From: Bacteroidota bacterium
GTDB taxonomy: Bacteria > Bacteroidota > Bacteroidia > 2-12-FULL-35-15
DNA: 11,081 bases
NCBI GenBank assembly: GCA_023251855.1
Contig: JAHEYA010000040.1
Span: 1-11,081 of the forward strand
Direction: 5' to 3'
Position 1 is the first letter of the stretch. Every line of letters starts with the position of its first letter. Positions 6,215 through 11,081 of this stretch are shown here, piece after piece. The notes below the pieces were generated by a model, which was not told where the DNA came from, did no database searches, and saw nothing but the letters and a program-made list of their open reading frames with translations. Position numbers and translations under genes: made by a program.

Positions 6215-7617
6215 TAGCCGTTTTTTCAATATTAATTGCTCTTTTACTTGGATTTTTATCCTGTCTTTTATTTTTTAAAGAGACTAAAAATATAAATTTT
6301 CGTTTTTTATTTAATCTCGCTTTTCCAATAGGGGTTGGACTTTCGTCCGCTACTTTTATTTTTTTAAATTTAATTGGAATTAATTCCATAGTCATATTAT
6401 TATTTGAAACAGGACTAGCAATTTTTCTAATCCTAAAAATCAAAAATTCCCCAAAATCCGTTCATCAGTTCGAATTGCCTAAATTCAATAATTTAAAAGG
6501 GATACGTAGTTTAAGTGATCTGCTTCAAAGCCCACTATTGCTTTTGGCTGTTGTAGTTTATTTGTATTCATGGGTACTGGATGTTGGCGTTTATTATTTT
6601 GATACGATAGAAAGTCCTCATGGTTTGTGGGATGCATGGTCTTGTTGGAATCTGAATGCAAAATTTATTAGTAGTGCACCTAGATATTGGCCTCATTTAA
6701 TTCATCAAATGAATTCAACTGATTTTGCTCCTGATCACCCCTTATTGCAAAAAGGCTTTATTGCTCAATGTTGGGTACTGCTTCAAAATCAAAGTATTTG
6801 GATTCCGGTACTTTCTTCGTTTATTTTTACTTTTTGCACTATTGGTTTATTATCAAGTGCAGTAGGTTATTTCAAAAATAAAACAGAAGGACTTATTGCA
6901 GGTTTAATAATGCTGTGTACCCCATTTTTTATGATAATGGGTGATTCTCAATACGCAGATAATACAGTTGGTTTTTTCTATTTAGCAACCATTGTGATAT
7001 TAACTTTTGCCCGAAGTGAAGGAACCTTAAAACCACGTTTAATGGTTGCAGCCGGTATTACTACTGGCTTGGCAGCGTGGAGTAAAAGCGAAGGTCTGAT
7101 GTTTATCGCTTGTATTTTTGCTTCTCAATTGGTGCTGGTGCTTTTTAAAAATAACCGCAAGCAATTACTAACGGAGTTAAAATATTTTCTTTTTGGGATG
7201 ATACCTATACTATTATTGGTTGTGTATTTTAAAGTTGTAATAGCACCTCCAAACCGTATTTTGGCGCCACAAGGAACAGCCACATTGGTCAAATTGATGG
7301 ATTATTCTCGGTATGTGATTGTGTTCAACTGGTTTTGGGAACAGTTCAGAATATTTGGTAAATGGGTATTTAATCCGTGGTGGTTATTTTTAGCAGGAAT
7401 TGTATTAAAAGGAATAAGTATCAAAGAAAACAAACCAAGTTTTATTTCTAATTTTATTTTAGTTTTTTTAATGCTTACCGGTTTTTTCTTTATTCAAATC
7501 ATAGCACCACTTGATTTATATTATTACCTTTCTACTTCGGTGCATAGATTGTTGTTCCAGTTGTTTCCATCTTTTATTTTTCTATACTTTATTGCACTAA
7601 GAAAAAATAAAATTTAA
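6211..7617 (+). CDS. Multi-spanning GT-C-like membrane glycosyltransferase
   Basis: 468 residues, nearly all hydrophobic segments separated by short loops. The main extracytoplasmic loop contains SPHGLWDAWSCWNLNAKFI (135-153; Asp141, Trp143, Trp146, Asn147) and then DHPLLQ (175-180). GDSQYADN is at 244-251 and WSKSEGL at 290-296. As I recall it, a DAW..WN..A motif followed by D-x-PLL, Y-x-D and a K-x-EGL stretch marks a family of GT39-like bacterial membrane proteins found in exopolysaccharide clusters. The acidic loop residues would bind metal and the polyprenyl-phosphate sugar. It ends in a membrane helix with a short basic tail. The ATG lies inside the stop of the 150-residue gene, so translation is coupled. 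It converges on the next gene with 19 bases between stops. Substrate unknown. Confidence 0.7.
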   Translation: MIAVFSILIALLLGFLSCLLFFKETKNINFRFLFNLAFPIGVGLSSATFIFLNLIGINSIVILLFETGLAIFLILKIKNSPKSVHQFELPKFNNLKGIRSLSDLLQSPLLLLAVVVYLYSWVLDVGVYYFDTIESPHGLWDAWSCWNLNAKFISSAPRYWPHLIHQMNSTDFAPDHPLLQKGFIAQCWVLLQNQSIWIPVLSSFIFTFCTIGLLSSAVGYFKNKTEGLIAGLIMLCTPFFMIMGDSQYADNTVGFFYLATIVILTFARSEGTLKPRLMVAAGITTGLAAWSKSEGLMFIACIFASQLVLVLFKNNRKQLLTELKYFLFGMIPILLLVVYFKVVIAPPNRILAPQGTATLVKLMDYSRYVIVFNWFWEQFRIFGKWVFNPWWLFLAGIVLKGISIKENKPSFISNFILVFLMLTGFFFIQIIAPLDLYYYLSTSVHRLLFQLFPSFIFLYFIALRKNKI

Positions 7618-7629
7618 AGAAAAAGATAG

Positions 7630-7652
7630 ATTAAAATTATCGCAATTTTAAT
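7630..7652. terminator. Hairpin at the convergent gene junction, possible weak terminator
   Basis: ATTAAAATT and AATTTTAAT form perfect 9-base arms around the five-base loop ATCGC, covering the stop codon of the leftward gene (7637-7639). Read leftward, the hairpin is followed by a T-rich stretch (CTATCTTTTTCTTT), the order expected of an intrinsic terminator. The stem has no G-C pairs, so its strength is doubtful. It could serve either strand. Confidence 0.35.
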
Positions 7653-9145
7653 ACTTCCATAATTTTTTCATTTCCAACATTTACTTGAAACACGGAAGTT
7701 CCCGTTTTATAATCCGTGGGGTGCCATCTAAAATTGCTTAAATAATAATTTGCTGTTTCCGGATTATCCGTCCAGAACAGGCGTTTTCTGTCTTCAGCCG
7801 GGATAATACTAAAGTTTAATTGACATTCACCAAGAGTAGCGGCAATATGTATAGTTGGGGATTTATCGTTGGCAAGAATATATTCAAGGCCTTGTCTGTA
7901 GGACATACCTGCATAGTCTAATTCAAAATTTTCTCTCACATTTTTTCCAGCCAATAAATTAAAATATACATTTTGAAATGGGTGATTAACAATCATAAAA
8001 GTCAATGTAAATGCAATGGATAGAATAGTTGAATAAATAATGATTTTGGGAATCGACTTATTTTTTAATGTTGGAATCAATTCTGTAAAGCCATAAACTG
8101 CAATGAGTAAAAAATACGGATATACAAAAAACACATGGTGCCATGAATCATAAACTGTGGAGTTTAAAATAATAACAGCCATAATAGGTGTTGCAAACAT
8201 GAATAAAAAGAACTGAATATGAAGTGTGTTCAAAAATTGTTGCAAGGTATTTTTAACTGCAAAAAAAAGTCCTGTAAAGAAAAGAAGAATATAAAAGAGG
8301 GGTGTTGAAATTAGAAGCCAAAAAGGAAGATAATGCCAAGGTAACTGCATCGTGGAAACATAACCACCACGGTACAACATGCTGATTGGTTGGGGAAAGT
8401 GACTCATCTGTTTAAATGCTCCAATAAAATGCAGAACCGGATTGATCCACAAAACAGGCCAGAATGCAATGGTGAAAAGCAATGTATAGGAAACGAAAAA
8501 TAAAAGTGGAATGATCCGTTTGTTTTTTTGCATCACAAATAAATAAATAGTAGCAATGGGAATAAGTAAACCCATGATACGAACATCTATAGTGAGGCCA
8601 CAGCAAAGCGCATGAATTAAAGCCAACCAGATTGTTTGGCGCTCAAGAAATAAAAAAGTGGTATAGGTTGAAATGATACAAAGAGAAAGCATTATCAAGT
8701 CCTTTGAATCATAAAAACTGTCGGAATAGATGCGGGGAGAAGCAACCAGTAAAACACTGCACAATAAACCTATGCCACGACTTTTGAAAAGTTTGAACCC
8801 TAATAAATAGAAAAAATAAGTTCCAATAAAAAAGACAAGAAAATTTAATGCATGCCGCAATAAAAAGACGGAGCGAACTTCGGTTACATTAACTAATTTT
8901 TCAGCTGCGTATAAAAATATTTCAAAAGCCGGACCATGATATTTGTCATCACAAGCAAGTAATTCCTTTGTGTTTCCGTTTTTAATAAAATTGTAATTTA
9001 CCTCACCAATATTGTGTTGTGCGGCTTCGTCAACAAATAATCCATAATCAGAAAAAGTAAAACATCCAACGGCAAATAAACCAATAAAAAAAACAAGTGC
9101 TGCCCTTTTGAAAAATTTCTCACTAAAGTTTAGTAACTGCAACAT
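7637..9145 (-). CDS. GT-C family membrane glycosyltransferase with DE motif (GT39/ArnT-like)
   Basis: 502 residues. After a first membrane segment at about 14-32, the first external loop carries DYGLFVDEAAQHNIG (33-47), with the acidic pair Asp39-Glu40 where GT-C enzymes place their catalytic or metal-binding residues. Then come KYHGPAFEIF (68-77), SPRIYSDSFYDSKDLIML (136-153) and TIDVRIMG (185-192). This set, a DE loop, an R-x-Y-S-x-x-F-Y-x-x-K-D stretch and an xxR-xxG cytoplasmic turn, matches the PMT/ArnT-like superfamily. About ten hydrophobic spans follow, then a polar C-terminal domain from roughly residue 395 that would be periplasmic. Expected role: moving a sugar from polyprenyl phosphate to a protein, lipid or glycan outside the membrane. 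The TPR gene is upstream on the same strand, 126 bases away, so co-transcription is possible but not assured. Confidence 0.78.
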   Translation of the reverse strand: MLQLLNFSEKFFKRAALVFFIGLFAVGCFTFSDYGLFVDEAAQHNIGEVNYNFIKNGNTKELLACDDKYHGPAFEIFLYAAEKLVNVTEVRSVFLLRHALNFLVFFIGTYFFYLLGFKLFKSRGIGLLCSVLLVASPRIYSDSFYDSKDLIMLSLCIISTYTTFLFLERQTIWLALIHALCCGLTIDVRIMGLLIPIATIYLFVMQKNKRIIPLLFFVSYTLLFTIAFWPVLWINPVLHFIGAFKQMSHFPQPISMLYRGGYVSTMQLPWHYLPFWLLISTPLFYILLFFTGLFFAVKNTLQQFLNTLHIQFFLFMFATPIMAVIILNSTVYDSWHHVFFVYPYFLLIAVYGFTELIPTLKNKSIPKIIIYSTILSIAFTLTFMIVNHPFQNVYFNLLAGKNVRENFELDYAGMSYRQGLEYILANDKSPTIHIAATLGECQLNFSIIPAEDRKRLFWTDNPETANYYLSNFRWHPTDYKTGTSVFQVNVGNEKIMEVLKLR

Positions 9146-9271
9146 GGAGTTCTAAATATTCAAATGAAGTTCATTGTGCTGGGAAGTTGGCCAAAGGAAT
9201 TCTATCAACAACAGATTACTTTATTTCGCCCACGATGATACAATGCCTCAGCAATAACCAGTAAGATGGAA

Positions 9272-10159
9272 CTATTTCTTTGGTGTAGCGTCAATTTTAG
9301 CTTTTTCCCCCAGAGCCCATGCAAGATTATTTTTTGCAAGTTGATCACCAGAGTTGGCATCTATAGCTGTTTTAAAGGTTTTAATAGCATCATCAATTTG
9401 ATTTTTTAGCATATAGGCGGTTCCTAAGTTATTCAAGGCAGCTGAATTTTTAGAGTCTTTTGAAATCACTTTATTAAAAATATCAATGCTTTTGTCATAT
9501 TCTTCGAGTTTTAAATAATATAATCCAAGACCACTATTAGTTGCTATATCCCTTTTATTTTCAGGTGTTTTTTCCAGTGATTTAATAGCATTAAGCAGTT
9601 TGTTTTGCTCATCTCTTGCCCACTTCAAATTATTTTTTGCCAGTTGAAATGTACTGTCCAGTTGAACTGCTTTTTCACATGCTTCAATTCCTTCTTTGTA
9701 TTTTTGAACACAAGTATATGCTAGTCCTAAATTGCTGTATGCAGCGGCAGCCTTAGGGTTCATAGCAATTGCTTTTTGAAGTGGTTCAATACTTTTTCCG
9801 GCCATTCCATTTCTTATATATACATTGGAAAGATTCAGCAAATTAGAAAAGGTTGGATTAGTAGCAGCAGCATTTTCAGATGAAGCAACTTCCGATACGG
9901 GAGAAGTTGGTACTGTTTCAACCGGTACAGCAGGAGTTCCTGTAGTTTTGTAAAAAATATACCCAATTGGAGCTAATAATAAAACAACAACTACCAATGT
10001 TTTAAGAGTACGCGCCTTTTTATTAGCTGAAGGATCAGTCTCTTTTTTTTCTTCTTGTCCGGACTCAGAACCTGTTGAGTTTGTATTTAAACTATTTGTT
10101 TCCTGAGAGTTCTCCGGTGTTACAGAAACATTTTCTTCATTCATTGAATTAGTATCCAT
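9272..10159 (-). CDS. Membrane-anchored TPR protein
   Basis: 295 residues. Residues 1-46 are rich in Ser, Thr, Asn and Glu. KKAR at 47-50 precedes a single membrane helix at about 53-70, predicting N-terminus inside and the rest in the periplasm. A Pro/Thr/Val/Ser linker runs to about 101. Tetratricopeptide-like helix pairs follow at about 103-136 and 137-170, then a helix 171-188, and again at 205-238, 239-272 and 273-290. The two blocks are an internal duplication: QLAKNNL followed by W and A occurs at both 172 and 273. TPR domains bind proteins or peptides, so a scaffold role for the neighbouring membrane glycosyltransferases is plausible but unproven. The gene diverges from a TMTC-like gene whose eukaryotic relatives carry C-terminal TPRs. 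Upstream, TAATTTTG (minus strand, 10237-10244) fits a promoter. Confidence 0.85.
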   Translation of the reverse strand: MDTNSMNEENVSVTPENSQETNSLNTNSTGSESGQEEKKETDPSANKKARTLKTLVVVVLLLAPIGYIFYKTTGTPAVPVETVPTSPVSEVASSENAAATNPTFSNLLNLSNVYIRNGMAGKSIEPLQKAIAMNPKAAAAYSNLGLAYTCVQKYKEGIEACEKAVQLDSTFQLAKNNLKWARDEQNKLLNAIKSLEKTPENKRDIATNSGLGLYYLKLEEYDKSIDIFNKVISKDSKNSAALNNLGTAYMLKNQIDDAIKTFKTAIDANSGDQLAKNNLAWALGEKAKIDATPKK

Positions 10160-10236
10160 TTCTTGTTTTAAGTTAATCAGTTAATTAATGTTAATCCCAA
10201 ATCAAATGGAATTAATAAAAGTATATTTACAGGATT

Positions 10237-10244
10237 CAAAATTA
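10237..10244 (-). promoter_or_regulatory. Putative Bacteroidota -7 promoter element for the TPR gene
   Basis: Read on the minus strand this is TAATTTTG, an exact match to TAnnTTTG, 77 bases upstream of the TPR start codon. No clear -33 TTTG is seen at the expected distance. It fits the need for a leftward promoter in this divergent region. Confidence 0.4.
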
Positions 10245-10316
10245 ATAAAAATAATTAGACCAGAAAGAGTGATAGAATAAAAAAATAGGGCATTCTGAAT
10301 GGAAACAAATTTTTAT

Positions 10317-10324
10317 TACTTTTA
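10317..10324 (+). promoter_or_regulatory. Possible -7-like promoter element for the TMTC-like gene
   Basis: TACTTTTA matches seven of eight positions of TAnnTTTG and lies 29 bases before the ATG at 10354, a usual distance for a short leader. The final G is replaced by A, so it is only suggestive. Confidence 0.3.
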
Positions 10325-10353
10325 CGAAAACCTTATTTGACCTTATCTGAGCT

Positions 10354-11081
10354 ATGATTAAACAATTATTTGAAGGATTATCCAAAACCAAAACCTTTGT
10401 TTATTTCTTCCTGCTGATTGCAGCTGTAATTCTTACTTATTCTAATCATTTTGGAAATGCATTCCACTTTGATGATGCCCATACGGTAGAAAACAATTTA
10501 TTTATTCAGGATTTAAAAAATATTCCTTTATTTTTTAAAGATGGAACCACTTTTAGTTCATTGCCTCAAAACCAGTCGTACCGACCAATTGTAAGTACTT
10601 CACTTGCTTTTGATTATTGGATGGGTAAAGGATACGACCTATTCTACTTTCACCTTTCATCATTTATTATATTTTTATTGCAAGGTTTGTTAATGTTCTT
10701 TTTGATTTATAAAATTCTTAATCTCGCTTTTAAAAATGATTGGAATTTTTATATTGCAGGTATAGCAGTTGCTTGGTATCTGCTTCATCCGGCCAATGCA
10801 GAAACAATTAATTATATCATAGCACGTTCCGATCTTCAATCTACTTTTTTTATTGTCCTTGGTTTTTTTCTTTATGTTTTTTCGCCTTTTTGCAAAAGAA
10901 CATTTCTTTATTTAATTCCTGTTTTTATTGGTGGATTAGCTAAACCAACCGCTGTAATGTTTGCTCCATTGTTGTTTTGTTATGTTCTTTTATTTGAAAT
11001 GAACATGAGTTTGTATGATATTTTCAAAAAGAAATACTCGAAACAACTTGTAGAACTCATAAAAAAAACAGCTCCCGCATT
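10354..11081 (+). CDS. TMTC-like (DUF1736-type) membrane glycosyltransferase, N-terminal 242 residues (cut by window edge)
   Basis: Starts at ATG 10354 and stays open to the window end. After a first membrane helix (about 14-29) the first loop has GNAFHFDDAHTVENN (34-48) with the acidic pair Asp40-Asp41. Then come SYRPIVSTSLAFDYWMG (75-91), HPANAETINYIIARSD (145-160) and GGLAKPTAV (193-201). The DD loop, the RP stretch, HP-x-x-x-E-x-x-x-x-I-x-x-R and the KP motif are the marks of TMTC proteins. In animals these are ER O-mannosyltransferases using dolichyl-phosphate mannose; bacterial relatives are common but mostly uncharacterised. The expected donor here is a polyprenyl-phosphate sugar, with transfer outside the cytoplasmic membrane. 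Many family members carry C-terminal TPR repeats; whether this one does is beyond the window. It diverges from the separate TPR gene across 194 bases. Confidence 0.82.
   Translation, partial: MIKQLFEGLSKTKTFVYFFLLIAAVILTYSNHFGNAFHFDDAHTVENNLFIQDLKNIPLFFKDGTTFSSLPQNQSYRPIVSTSLAFDYWMGKGYDLFYFHLSSFIIFLLQGLLMFFLIYKILNLAFKNDWNFYIAGIAVAWYLLHPANAETINYIIARSDLQSTFFIVLGFFLYVFSPFCKRTFLYLIPVFIGGLAKPTAVMFAPLLFCYVLLFEMNMSLYDIFKKKYSKQLVELIKKTAPA

Noticed and set aside
5855..6443. Minus-strand open frames opposite the 150-residue gene and the start of the GT-C-like gene
   Set aside because: They oppose a coupled gene pair and show no domain; shadows of the real frames.
9164..9238. A 24-codon plus-strand frame in the gap between the TPR and GT-C genes
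   Set aside because: Too short, on the opposite strand to both neighbours, without a recognisable motif or promoter.

Overview
The window is strongly A+T-rich. Start codons are preceded by A/T-rich sequence rather than Shine-Dalgarno motifs, and several intergenic regions carry matches to the Bacteroidota -7 promoter element (TAnnTTTG). Together these point to a member of the Bacteroidota; I cannot name the genus. Every gene I recognise belongs to surface-carbohydrate or glycosylation metabolism, so this is part of a polysaccharide or glycan accessory locus. I see no RNA genes, transposases or CRISPR arrays.

Layout, left to right. (1) 1-1332, minus strand: rfbF (glucose-1-phosphate cytidylyltransferase) followed by rfbG (CDP-glucose 4,6-dehydratase, cut by the window edge). 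This is the entry into CDP-4-keto-6-deoxyglucose and CDP-deoxysugars. (2) 1333-1708: an intergenic stretch with a -7-like element and a 34-codon reading frame that looks like the decapitated start of a methyltransferase gene. (3) 1709-3641, plus strand: two family-2 glycosyltransferases of the polyprenyl-phosphate sugar synthase type, the first soluble and the second with a C-terminal membrane domain. (4) 3648-5610, minus strand: a multi-spanning GT-C-like membrane protein followed by a class I SAM methyltransferase. (5) 5762-7617, plus strand: a small membrane-anchored protein translationally coupled (ATGA overlap) to a second GT-C-like membrane protein. (6) 7637-10159, minus strand: a membrane-anchored TPR protein and a third GT-C-like protein with an acidic DE motif. 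(7) 10354 to the window end, plus strand: the start of a TMTC-like (DUF1736-type) membrane glycosyltransferase.

How the parts may fit together (inference): the GT2 enzymes would charge undecaprenyl phosphate with single sugars on the cytoplasmic face. The four GT-C-type membrane proteins would use such lipid-linked sugars outside the cytoplasmic membrane to decorate a glycan, lipid or protein. The TPR protein, predicted to face the periplasm, could organise substrates, and the methyltransferase could modify or cap a sugar. RfbF and RfbG supply a deoxysugar nucleotide. Genes occur in same-strand pairs whose strand alternates along the whole window (--, ++, --, ++, --, +), suggesting assembly from small independent modules rather than one long operon.
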